Of a stretch of 42,685 bases of DNA, positions 25,746-33,111 are shown in pieces. Source of the DNA: an uncultured Bacteroidales bacterium. GTDB taxonomy: Bacteria > Bacteroidota > Bacteroidia > Bacteroidales > FEN-979. The stretch's first letter is position 1; each line of letters opens with the position of its first letter. The DNA is taken from positions 1-42,685 of the forward strand of contig CAIYES010000428.1 in assembly GCA_903925275.1 (NCBI GenBank), in the 5' to 3' direction. A program made the translations under genes and the position numbers. The notes under the pieces are model-generated. The model searched no databases, was not told where the DNA came from, and saw only the letters and a program-made list of their open reading frames with translations.

Positions 25746-25796
25746 GGGCACAAATAAAAAGAGCGAAGTGTTGCTTCGCTCTTTTTATTTGTGTCC
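25746..25796. terminator. Bidirectional intrinsic terminator
   Basis: A 20-base perfect stem (25749-25768 with 25774-25793), extendable by three more pairs, has a five-base loop TGTTG and AAAAAG/CTTTTT flanks inside the stem. It serves the convergent small lipoprotein gene (plus) and cold-shock gene (minus). Confidence 0.93.
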
Positions 25797-25809
25797 GTTT
25801 GAAACAAAT

Positions 25810-26001
25810 TTAGTCTCTTCGAACGTTGATTGCTTTCTTCCCCCGATTGTCTTCCGTCAGATCAAAAGTAACCTGATCATTTTCACGAATTTTGTCCACA
25901 AGTCCACTCACGTGAACAAATACGTCCTGCTGGCTTTCATCATCCAATATGAAGCCAAAACCTTTTCTCTCATTGAAAAATTTTACTTTGCCTGTTGACA
26001 T
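25810..26001 (-). CDS. Cold-shock domain protein
   Basis: A 63-residue nucleic-acid-binding protein, slightly shorter than the usual 64-70. RNP1 (KGFGFI, residues 13-18) and RNP2 (VFVHV, 27-31) are intact, with the standard N-terminus MSTGKVKFFNERKG. It binds single-stranded RNA or DNA and acts as an RNA chaperone. The end is basic (RGKKAINVRRD). It is monocistronic and ends at the shared bidirectional terminator; I see no clear -7 box upstream. Confidence 0.96.
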   Translation of the reverse strand: MSTGKVKFFNERKGFGFILDDESQQDVFVHVSGLVDKIRENDQVTFDLTEDNRGKKAINVRRD

Positions 26002-26137
26002 AACACATTAATATTAGAATTAATAACCAGGGCGAATTTACAATTAATCTTAATATTAAAAATAATTACCCGGATTTTTTTATTCGTGTAATGGTTATTT
26101 TAAATTTAATTCTATAATTTTACAAAAAATCAAAAAC

Positions 26138-27595
26138 ATGAAAGAACTCTCCTTAACCTTAGAGAACCTTGAAGAAGCTTTTCCGTCGGATTTTACACCT
26201 GAACAGCTGGCCAAGGCAAAAACGCTTTTTCTGAAAGCACTTTCGCAGGATGCCCACAGGTTTTACCAGGGCAAAATCCAGACGGTACCCAAAGCCCCCG
26301 TTGTGGGGTTCAACTGGTTCAATGTTTGGTATACACCAGGTGTTTCAAAAGTTTCAACAGACATACGGGATAACAATGATACATCATTCGATCTCACAAA
26401 CCGGGGCAATCTGGTGGCAGTAGTCAGTGATTCTACCCGCGTTCTGGGCGACGGTGATTGCACGCCTTCCGGTGGACTTGGTGTAATGGAGGGTAAAGCT
26501 TTTCTGATGAAGTACCTCGGTGGCGTTGATGGCGTTGCATTGTGTATCGACAGCAAAGGGAAAGATGGGAAAAATGATCCTGAAAAAATTATTGAATTTG
26601 TAAAGATGTGCCAGTCAAGTTTCGGTGCAATCAATCTTGAAGATATATCACAGCCAAACTGCTACCGGGTTTTAGACGTTCTTCGCGAGGAATGCGACAT
26701 CCCTGTATGGCACGATGATGCCCAGGGCACTGCCTGTGTTACCCTGGCAGGCGTGATTAATGCACTTAAACTTGCCGGCAAAAAAATGCATGACGTCAGG
26801 ATCGTATTAAACGGTGCCGGCGCATCCAACACTACCATTGCCCGGTTATTGATAACCGACGGGGCTGATCCGGCCAAAATGATCCTGTTTGATACCAAAG
26901 GTTCGCTGCACAAGGATCGCGAGGACATTAAAGCAGATAAACGCTTCTACCGGAAGTGGGAACTTTGTGAAAAGACCAATCCCGGAAAGGTACCTACAAT
27001 TGATGAGGCCATGGTGAATGCCGATGTGCTTATATCTCTGTCAACTCCTGGCCCTGATGTTATCAAACGCCCATGGGTGCACAGCATGGCTGAAAAATCA
27101 ATCGTATTCTGCTGCGCCAATCCCGTGCCCGAAATTTATCCCTATGCTGCCAAGGAAGAGGGCGCATACATTGTCGCTACAGGTCGAGGCGATTTTCCCA
27201 ATCAGGTGAATAATTCTATAGGTTTCCCGGGAATTCTGAAAGGCGCCCTGATGGTCAGGGCACGAAAAATTACCGACACGATGGCCATTGCTGCAGCCCA
27301 CTCTTTAGCCAACTATGCCGAAAAAAGGGGTATCAATGTGAACAATATTGTGCCAAATATGGAAGAGGCTTCCGTATTCCCACATGAAGCTGCCGATGTG
27401 GCCATGCAGGCTATTAAAGATGGCGTGGCCCGGATTCACCTCACCTGGGATGAAGCTTTTGAGAAAGCAAAAAAAGATATTGAACATGCCCGTGGTCTCA
27501 CCCGCTCACTCATGGACAACGGGTTCATCGAAATGCCTCCTGCCGACATGGTCAGGAAAGCCCTCGATTTTGCCATCCAGCAGGTTAAGAAATAG
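26138..27595 (+). CDS. Malic enzyme
   Basis: A 485-residue cytoplasmic enzyme for oxidative decarboxylation of malate to pyruvate with NAD(P). The N-terminal malic domain shows YTPGVSKVSTDI, NRGNLVAVVSDSTRVLGDGD, the catalytic-lysine region GLGVMEGKAFLMK, and the metal-site stretch WHDDAQGTACVTLAG. The NAD-binding domain has GAGASNTTIARLLI and ends with AADVAMQAIKDGVARIHLT. Most bacterial homologues have HDDQHGTA and GAGAAG; these variants (HDDAQGTA, GAGASN) mark a diverged subgroup, so cofactor preference cannot be called. No phosphotransacetylase-like C-terminal extension is present. A TATAATTTTA sequence upstream may be the -7 region. Confidence 0.92.
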   Translation: MKELSLTLENLEEAFPSDFTPEQLAKAKTLFLKALSQDAHRFYQGKIQTVPKAPVVGFNWFNVWYTPGVSKVSTDIRDNNDTSFDLTNRGNLVAVVSDSTRVLGDGDCTPSGGLGVMEGKAFLMKYLGGVDGVALCIDSKGKDGKNDPEKIIEFVKMCQSSFGAINLEDISQPNCYRVLDVLREECDIPVWHDDAQGTACVTLAGVINALKLAGKKMHDVRIVLNGAGASNTTIARLLITDGADPAKMILFDTKGSLHKDREDIKADKRFYRKWELCEKTNPGKVPTIDEAMVNADVLISLSTPGPDVIKRPWVHSMAEKSIVFCCANPVPEIYPYAAKEEGAYIVATGRGDFPNQVNNSIGFPGILKGALMVRARKITDTMAIAAAHSLANYAEKRGINVNNIVPNMEEASVFPHEAADVAMQAIKDGVARIHLTWDEAFEKAKKDIEHARGLTRSLMDNGFIEMPPADMVRKALDFAIQQVKK

Positions 27596-27612
27596 CAGGA
27601 ATGGCGAAAAAC

Positions 27613-27644
27613 AAAAGGGGCGAGTTTTATGATTCGCCCCTTTT
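27613..27644. terminator. Intrinsic terminator between convergent genes
   Basis: The stem AAAAGGGGCGA (27613-27623) pairs with TCGCCCCTTTT (27634-27644) around a ten-base loop and is followed by further T residues. It lies 18 bases after the malic enzyme stop and about 20 before the end of the convergent GH27 gene, so it may serve both. Confidence 0.85.
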
Positions 27645-27664
27645 TTACGTTAAAATTTTATCAT

Positions 27665-29932
27665 TTACTGCGAAATTTTTATCAACCTTGCTCCGTGCGG
27701 CTGAGTCTTCATCTCAAAATGGCCGGAAACTTTTCCAAGGTCAGTTTGGGTCCAGAGATCGCGCATTGCTTGTTTTCCGCTGATATTCAAGTCTTTTAAA
27801 CTGACTGGTACGTATAACGGCTTATCAGTTTTATTGAATAACCCAATGGCTATACTGCCATCTTCCAGGTTACGGGTCCAAATCTCGTAGTCATTGGTCT
27901 TTTTAATCTGGGCAGCTTGCTTCCCCAATGGGTCCTGATTTACCGCAATCACCTCGTCGTTTGTAAGCAGATTTAACGTGAATGCATCAACCTGGGTAAG
28001 ATCGCAACCAATTAAAAGTGGCGCTGCGAGCAAGCTCCACAAGGTGATGTGTGTATATTGTTCACTTGCAGTCAACCTGGTGTAATGAAGCGCCGGTCCC
28101 CAGCCAACCCAACCCACAACAAGCATATCGGGGTCGTTCCAGCGGCCTGGTGCCGAATAGGGTGAGCATGGATTCTGACTGAAGCCGATTGCTGATAAAC
28201 TTTCCCAGGTATCTTCAATATCTCCTGTTGTACGCCATGAGTTGGCATCCACTTCAGCTCCCCAGGTCCACACATCTCCCATGCCATACTGGCAAAGACT
28301 GTAATGGATGTCGCGGTTTGCTTTCCTGATGGCGTGTTTCATCTCCCTGTATGGATCCTTCATCTGTTCGAGGGTGGGCTTTGGTGCAATGTTCTCGTAA
28401 GAACACCAGTAATATTTCAGATAATCAATGCCCCAGTTTGCATAATTCTGTGCATCCTTTGCCTCAAATGTATAACTGCCTTCATATCCTCCGCATGTTT
28501 TAGGTCCGGGTGAGGAATAAATGCCAATCTTCAATCCCAATGAATGAACATAACCGCAAAGCGCTTTCATGTTGGGGAACTTGGCATTGGGAAGAATATT
28601 GCCGTATTTGTCATGGGTATCCTCCCATCCATCGTCGATGTTGATATATGTCCACCCATGATCAATCAATCCGCTTGATTTCATGGCTTCTGCCGATTGC
28701 CGTATTTTCTGGTCACTAACACTCAACCCCCAGCAATTCCAACTGTTCCATCCCATTGGCGGGGTAAGTGAGATGATATCGCCCACGATGATCTTCAGGT
28801 CACGCTCAGCATAGCCAAGCCGGTTTTCGACAGTTAACTTTATGGTGTATTCACCTTTCTTTTTCAGAGAACCGGTGATAATGCCATTCTCCGGGTTGAT
28901 CACAAGTCCTTCGGGCAGGTCGGAGGCACTGTATCTTAACGGAGGCTGACCTGTCGCCGCCACTTTGAACTGAAACGGCGACCATGGCCGCACACCAAAT
29001 ACTTTTGCCCCGTTGATCTGCGGCTTCATTGAAACCTTTGGTGTGAGGATATAAGGTATTTCCAATACGTCTGTAATGGTTTTTCCACTGGTTGATTCAA
29101 TGAATGAAACCTGGAGGGTGGCAGGTTTGGAAATATTATGTTTGAATGTTACTGATTTCTCAAGTTTTAAATGTGGCGTAATATCCACTCCAGTGCATTC
29201 AGAATAGATGTTGATCCCGTTATCACCAAGAACCGCATTGATCAATAATTTCCCTTTGAATTCCTCAGTACCGGAAAGGTTCTGAATGGTGAATTTTTTC
29301 GTGATCATGCTGTCGCCATCGAACATAAAGGCAGCGGAAGAAAAGTCAAATTTGAGATGATCCTTCAGTTCAGTCATCGAGATTTCGAAAGGTTTTCCAA
29401 ACACACCACCTGCTCCTCTCTGGTCATAACTTCTTATTGCGATAAGGTTGTCCTGGTCCCAATGAATGCGTGGATCATTTGCTGCCAGCACATATCGCCG
29501 GTCGATATACCATTTTCCCTGCTCTTTAATGAATTCTGCAGATGGTTCCGTTTTGATAAAAATTGTTCTTCCGTTCTCGCCAATAAGCTCGCCATTCAAA
29601 AACACCTGGTCACAATCGTCGATCTTCCCCAGCAGGATTTGAATGCTGTCTTTAATAAAGGCATTTTCTTTCAGCGAAGATGGAATTTGGACATGAAGCC
29701 GGTACCAGGCGAATCCGTCATATCCCTTATATCCTTGTTCTTCCCATATTTTTTTTGGATCAATTGTATCCCATTTTGAGTCATCAAAGGCCAATGTTGC
29801 CCATGCAGGCTCATCACCGGTGTTAAACTTCCAGCCAGTATCGAGTGAAACTGCATTTTGCTGTGTTTGTTGGTTGCATGAAAGCATCAGGAATAATGCA
29901 ATGGTTCCGAGGAGGATAAACATCTTTTTCAT
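27665..29932 (-). CDS. GH27 (alpha-galactosidase family) lipoprotein, nucleophile Asp replaced by Tyr
   Basis: A 755-residue lipoprotein (lipobox MLSC, Cys19). The order is a GH2-like sugar-binding beta-sandwich (about 30-185, WYRLHVQIPSSL), a second beta domain (about 190-310), a putative immunoglobulin-like domain (about 325-385, SASDLPEGLVINPENGIITG), then a GH27 barrel from TPPMGWNSWNCWG (about 395) and a C-terminal beta domain. The acid/base motif GRWNDPDML is intact (Asp600, Asp602). At the nucleophile position the family has LKYD-x-C; here it reads LKYYWC, with Tyr508 for Asp (codon TAC at 28411-28409). GAC to TAC is one base change. The frame is otherwise open and conserved. It could be an inactive binder, an altered enzyme, or a sequence error. 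Confidence 0.9.
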   Translation of the reverse strand: MKKMFILLGTIALFLMLSCNQQTQQNAVSLDTGWKFNTGDEPAWATLAFDDSKWDTIDPKKIWEEQGYKGYDGFAWYRLHVQIPSSLKENAFIKDSIQILLGKIDDCDQVFLNGELIGENGRTIFIKTEPSAEFIKEQGKWYIDRRYVLAANDPRIHWDQDNLIAIRSYDQRGAGGVFGKPFEISMTELKDHLKFDFSSAAFMFDGDSMITKKFTIQNLSGTEEFKGKLLINAVLGDNGINIYSECTGVDITPHLKLEKSVTFKHNISKPATLQVSFIESTSGKTITDVLEIPYILTPKVSMKPQINGAKVFGVRPWSPFQFKVAATGQPPLRYSASDLPEGLVINPENGIITGSLKKKGEYTIKLTVENRLGYAERDLKIIVGDIISLTPPMGWNSWNCWGLSVSDQKIRQSAEAMKSSGLIDHGWTYINIDDGWEDTHDKYGNILPNAKFPNMKALCGYVHSLGLKIGIYSSPGPKTCGGYEGSYTFEAKDAQNYANWGIDYLKYYWCSYENIAPKPTLEQMKDPYREMKHAIRKANRDIHYSLCQYGMGDVWTWGAEVDANSWRTTGDIEDTWESLSAIGFSQNPCSPYSAPGRWNDPDMLVVGWVGWGPALHYTRLTASEQYTHITLWSLLAAPLLIGCDLTQVDAFTLNLLTNDEVIAVNQDPLGKQAAQIKKTNDYEIWTRNLEDGSIAIGLFNKTDKPLYVPVSLKDLNISGKQAMRDLWTQTDLGKVSGHFEMKTQPHGARLIKISQ

Positions 29933-30112
29933 GGCATTGGTTTTTTGGGTGGATTTGTTACGATTTTTAAATCAGCCAATTCGCTATGCAAGGTAAAAAT
30001 AATTTTCAAATTTTCCGGCACAACAAAATTAAATGAGTGTAACAATATATATAGCTCCCCTTTACATCTCAATCACACTTCGGGAATCACCGTTCAAATC
30101 AAATTAAATGTT

Positions 30113-30120
30113 TACTTTTG
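30113..30120 (+). promoter_or_regulatory. -7 box TACTTTTG before the HYC_CC_PP gene
   Basis: An exact TAnnTTTG match 13 bases before the ATG at 30134 (16 before the ATG at 30137), giving a very short leader. No clear -33 element is seen at the expected distance. It would drive the small Cys-rich gene and probably the TonB receptor after it. Confidence 0.5.
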
Positions 30121-30133
30121 CAAAGTAATTTGA

Positions 30134-30610
30134 ATGATGAAGACTGTTAAACGCATCGGTGTCGTGAGTTTGTTGGTGGTATTCCTTTTTGGGATTACGG
30201 GCATCTCCATTTTCCGTCACACATGCAGCAGCAGCAATGAGGATAGGATTTCTGTTTATGCTGAAATTTTCAAAGAGGCACCGGGTAGCTGCTGTGAAGG
30301 CGAAACCATTGACGTTTTACCTGTCAATTTTTCTGATCTGCCTCAAAATTTCGCCCCAACGCCATGCTGTGTCAGTACCAACTCATTCCTGATGCTGCAT
30401 TTTATTTCAGAACGTCTTGACAAACTTACGGTTAAGGATGTGTCGCAGACACCGCCTTTATCGTTGCCGCTTCTGCGCGTATGTTCTATCGAAAACCAAT
30501 TGGAGGTTCATTCGGTATATTTTCAGTTTTATTCACCTCCGCTGTTTGGTAAACAGTTGGTTCATTTTCTCCACCAGATCAAAATTCCCGCTCATCCGGC
30601 GCTTGCCTGA
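30134..30610 (+). CDS. HYC_CC_PP-type small exported protein
   Basis: A 158-residue protein with one N-terminal hydrophobic segment (about residues 8-25). The cysteine layout fits the HYC_CC_PP group as I recall it: an HTC motif (about 29-31), then SCCEG (about 52-55), PCCVST (about 77-79), and a PP near the end (FYSPPLFGK). In Bacteroidota such proteins occur before TonB receptors thought to handle metals, as here (75 bases upstream of the receptor). Biochemical function is not established; the paired cysteines suggest metal or heme-related binding. ATG at 30137 is an alternative start. Confidence 0.75.
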   Translation: MMKTVKRIGVVSLLVVFLFGITGISIFRHTCSSSNEDRISVYAEIFKEAPGSCCEGETIDVLPVNFSDLPQNFAPTPCCVSTNSFLMLHFISERLDKLTVKDVSQTPPLSLPLLRVCSIENQLEVHSVYFQFYSPPLFGKQLVHFLHQIKIPAHPALA

Positions 30611-30685
30611 TATGTTTTTCTGATAGACACGTATCGTGATTATCAGCCTTTTACATTATTTTTCATGGATTAAAAAACGCAAAAG

Positions 30686-33016
30686 ATGACGAAAATTCAT
30701 AGAATTTATCTATTGATATTATTATTCACCGGGATGCTCACAGCCCACCGGTGCATGGCACAAACAGTAGGTGGTACTGTTTCGGAAATGGACGCTGCAG
30801 GTCATAAGGCAGCGCTGCCCGGTGTAAATGTTTTCTGGCTTGGAACGACAACGGGAACATTCACCGACGGGAAGGGAAAGTTCCGGATTGGGAAGGATGG
30901 CATTAAAGATTACCGGCTTGTTTTCAGCTCATTAGGTTATAAAAAGGACACGTTGACTGTTGGAAAGGATCGTACAAAGGTCGATTTCCTTATGATTCCT
31001 GATAACCAAAACCTCAATGAAGTGGAAATAAAAGGGAAGCAGGAGGATTCATTTATCTCAAAGCTGCGTGCCCAGCAAACTATTTTCATTAATACAGGAG
31101 AATTGCAACGGGCGGCATGTTGCAATCTCGCTGAGAGTTTCGAAACGAACCCATCCGTTGATGTCTCTTTCAGTGATGCCGTAACAGGGGCAAAACAGAT
31201 CCAGATGCTGGGATTATCGGGCATTTACAGCCAGGTGATGACTGAAAGCATTCCCATGCTGCGTGGACTTGCATCCACATTTGGCCTCAACTATATTCCG
31301 GGACCATGGATGGAATCGATCCAGGTGAGCAAAGGCGCTGCTTCAGTAGTAAATGGCTACGAATCGATAACCGGCCAGATCAACGTTGAATACAAGAAAC
31401 CCGAGCACAGTGAAAAACTTTACGTCAATCTGTTTGGTAATAGCAATCTCCGGTTTGAAGCCAACGCGAATGGCGCTGTAAAAATCAATGATAAACTGAG
31501 TACCATGCTGTTTGTACATGTGGATGACCAGCGGCACAAGTTCGATCGCAACCACGACGGTTTCATGGATGTTCCGATGATGACAACGTATAATATCTTC
31601 AACCGGTGGGATTATATCAACCCCGGTAAATGGGTTTCGAAAATTGGTATAAAATATTTAGATGAAAACCGGCAAGGTGGACAGATGGATTTTGATAAAA
31701 CCACCTGGAACACCGACACCACAGGCATAACAACCGATGCAAAAAAATATGGTATGGGTATCCGTACAAAGCGGCTGGAAGCCTTCTGGAAGAATGGAAT
31801 TTTCATCCCGAACCATCCATCAAGCAGTTTTGGTTTGATCCTTTCGGGGGTCAACCATGAACAGAATGCCTTTTATGGGATCAATCAGTATAGCGGGCAT
31901 GAACAGAGCATTTATGCCAACCTTATCTTCACAACCGATGTGACAAATCCGAATCATAAAATTTCGGCTGGAGTCAGCTATCTGCTTGATGACTTTCATG
32001 AAAATTACAATCAGAATCAACTCCTGTATCTCTACCAGCTTTATCCCGACAGCAGTTTGTTTAAACTTGTTGGCAATAAGGTAGTTAATTATATACGAAA
32101 CCGCACCGAATGGGTTCCGGGCGCATTTTTTGAATATACGCTCAACGTGAAGGAGAAATTCAGCATGATTGCCGGTGCAAGGGTTGATTACAACAATCAG
32201 TACGGGTGGTATTTTACGCCCCGGTTGCATTTGAGATACCGGTTCAATCCAACAACGGTCCTCAGGGCATCTGCCGGTAAAGGGTACAGAACAGCCAATG
32301 TGTTTGCTGAAAATTCGGGGATTTTCGTCAGCCAGCGTATACTTTATTTTGCTGAGGGATTAAGACAGGAAGAAGCCTGGAATTTCGGGATCAATTTTAC
32401 GAAGGAATTCACACTCTTTCATAATAAAGCGGAGTTCAGCATCGATGCTTACCGGACTAATTTTGTTAACCAGGTGATCGTCGACATCGACAGTATGCCG
32501 ACAGGCGTTTTCATTTACAATCTTCACGGCCAATCTTATTCCAACAGCATCCAGGCACAATTCACATGTGAGCCTGTTAACCGGTTTACGATCACCTTGG
32601 CTTTTCGTGTCAATGATGTGAAAGTGACCGAGAATTCGCGACTCAGGATTAAACCGTTTGTCAATTTGTACAAAGGGTTAATCACTTTATCTTACGCTAC
32701 AAAATGGGAAAAGTGGAAATTTGATCTCACCGGGCAATTGAACGGGCCGCAACGTCTGCCTGATACACAGAAGATGCCTGCAAAACTTCAGCGTCCGGGA
32801 ACATCACAGCCATACATACAACTTCTGGCACAGATTACGAAGAAATTCAAATTCATCGATGTTTACCTCGGCGGCGAGAACATGACTAATTTTACACAGT
32901 CGGACCCGATCACCGAATATTGGAAACCCTATCACACTCATTTCGACGGAGCGATGGGATGGGGGCCTATTTTAGGCGTAACGGTATATGCAGGGATAAG
33001 GTTGACAATCAAATAA
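30686..33016 (+). CDS. TonB-dependent receptor, probable metal-type (CCNLAESFE plug)
   Basis: A 776-residue outer-membrane receptor: signal peptide to about residue 26; carboxypeptidase-regulatory-like domain about 28-112; plug about 120-245 (GAKQIQMLGLSGIYSQVMTE); then a barrel of about 530 residues ending VTVYAGIRLTIK. The plug starts with AACCNLAESFETNPSVDV (Cys145-Cys146), a vicinal cysteine pair that I associate with receptors paired with HYC_CC_PP and HMA-domain proteins. Copper or another soft metal is therefore a reasonable guess for the ligand. It follows the HYC_CC_PP gene and ends at a GC-rich terminator. Confidence 0.9.
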   Translation: MTKIHRIYLLILLFTGMLTAHRCMAQTVGGTVSEMDAAGHKAALPGVNVFWLGTTTGTFTDGKGKFRIGKDGIKDYRLVFSSLGYKKDTLTVGKDRTKVDFLMIPDNQNLNEVEIKGKQEDSFISKLRAQQTIFINTGELQRAACCNLAESFETNPSVDVSFSDAVTGAKQIQMLGLSGIYSQVMTESIPMLRGLASTFGLNYIPGPWMESIQVSKGAASVVNGYESITGQINVEYKKPEHSEKLYVNLFGNSNLRFEANANGAVKINDKLSTMLFVHVDDQRHKFDRNHDGFMDVPMMTTYNIFNRWDYINPGKWVSKIGIKYLDENRQGGQMDFDKTTWNTDTTGITTDAKKYGMGIRTKRLEAFWKNGIFIPNHPSSSFGLILSGVNHEQNAFYGINQYSGHEQSIYANLIFTTDVTNPNHKISAGVSYLLDDFHENYNQNQLLYLYQLYPDSSLFKLVGNKVVNYIRNRTEWVPGAFFEYTLNVKEKFSMIAGARVDYNNQYGWYFTPRLHLRYRFNPTTVLRASAGKGYRTANVFAENSGIFVSQRILYFAEGLRQEEAWNFGINFTKEFTLFHNKAEFSIDAYRTNFVNQVIVDIDSMPTGVFIYNLHGQSYSNSIQAQFTCEPVNRFTITLAFRVNDVKVTENSRLRIKPFVNLYKGLITLSYATKWEKWKFDLTGQLNGPQRLPDTQKMPAKLQRPGTSQPYIQLLAQITKKFKFIDVYLGGENMTNFTQSDPITEYWKPYHTHFDGAMGWGPILGVTVYAGIRLTIK

Positions 33017-33027
33017 TTCAGCTCATC

Positions 33028-33061
33028 CCCCCGACCCCTGGCTTCAGTAAGGGGTCGGGGG
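33028..33061. terminator. GC-rich intrinsic terminator
   Basis: A 12-pair stem (33028-33039 with 33050-33061, CCCCCGACCCCT) with a ten-base loop is followed by ACAAATTTTTC. It lies 12 bases after the TonB receptor stop and about 50 before the end of the convergent HExxH-protein gene. Confidence 0.88.
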
Positions 33062-33111
33062 ACAAATTTTTCTTTCAAGAATACAGCCTCACAACTTACC
33101 GCCTTTCCAGG

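Noticed and set aside
26138-27595. Fusion malic enzyme with a phosphotransacetylase domain (MaeB type)
   Set aside because: The protein ends at 485 residues with the malic domain complete; no extra domain follows before the terminator.
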